A stretch of 56,694 nucleotides of DNA from Lapidilactobacillus mulanensis (GTDB lineage: Bacteria; Bacillota; Bacilli; Lactobacillales; Lactobacillaceae): positions 1-56,694 of the forward strand of contig NZ_RHOW01000015.1 in NCBI RefSeq assembly GCF_003946215.1, in the 5' to 3' direction. This document shows, one piece after another, positions 56,691 to 56,694 of the stretch; the stretch's first letter is position 1, and each line of letters starts with the position of its first letter. Position numbers and translations under genes: made by a program. The notes under the pieces were generated by a model. It was not told the DNA's origin and ran no database searches. It worked only from the letters and a program-made list of their open reading frames with translations.

Positions 56691-56694
56691 TTTT

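Overview
The window is a piece of a Lactobacillaceae (Bacillota) chromosome. The evidence is the gene order and the family versions present: rexB-rexA instead of addB-addA, dinG-tseB-asnS-dnaD-nth, recU next to a class A PBP, ypsA-gpsB-rnpB-ypsC, ebsA-fhs, a PyrR-attenuated pyr locus, ppaC, pflB-pflA, and parE-parC divergent from plsY. I cannot fix the genus from sequence alone. I see no prophage, integrase, transposase, CRISPR array or tRNA.

Layout. 1-0.92 kb: one doubtful small membrane ORF, hairpins and a terminator. 0.92-14.5 kb (+): DNA repair and replication block (RexAB, DinG, DnaD, Nth) plus the cell-wall regulator TseB and AsnRS. 14.5-17.5 kb (-): recU and a class A penicillin-binding protein gene that carries an in-frame TAA. 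17.5-21 kb (+): ypsA, an 800-bp gene-free tract of large inverted repeats, gpsB, RNase P RNA and a THUMP methyltransferase. 21.2-23.6 kb (-): corA, degV, RNase HI. 23.8-27.3 kb (+): ebsA, fhs, lspA, rluD. 27.4-33.8 kb (+): PyrR attenuator, pyrR, uracil permease, carA-like and carB-like genes. 33.9-35.6 kb (-): rqcH. 35.8-40.6 kb (+): MarR-type regulator, second degV, tandem structured repeats, aldo/keto reductase, a broken 2H phosphoesterase, a CaCA antiporter and an orphan HigA-like regulator. 41.4-55.6 kb (-): an OatA-like acyltransferase with a MORN protein, a two-headed nucleotidyltransferase, ppaC, a LysR regulator, pflA, pflB, parC and parE. 56.0 kb (+): plsY.

Most genes are ordinary housekeeping functions. 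Three observations stand out. (1) The carA/carB pair in the PyrR-controlled operon is full length and unbroken, but residues needed for catalysis are replaced in the glutaminase site and in both ATP-grasp sites; it looks like a retained pseudoenzyme pair. (2) Between ypsA and gpsB lie two oppositely oriented copies of an approximately 200-nt element. Their core motifs agree, while the long closing stems are unrelated in sequence yet still paired, which is what a structured RNA family would show. (3) A second family of tandem nested-hairpin elements lies directly before the ribosome binding sites of dinG and of the aldo/keto reductase gene, again with conserved linkers and different but paired stems. 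Two genes (the class A PBP and the 2H phosphoesterase) are each interrupted by a single in-frame TAA, which points to recent gene loss or sequence error.
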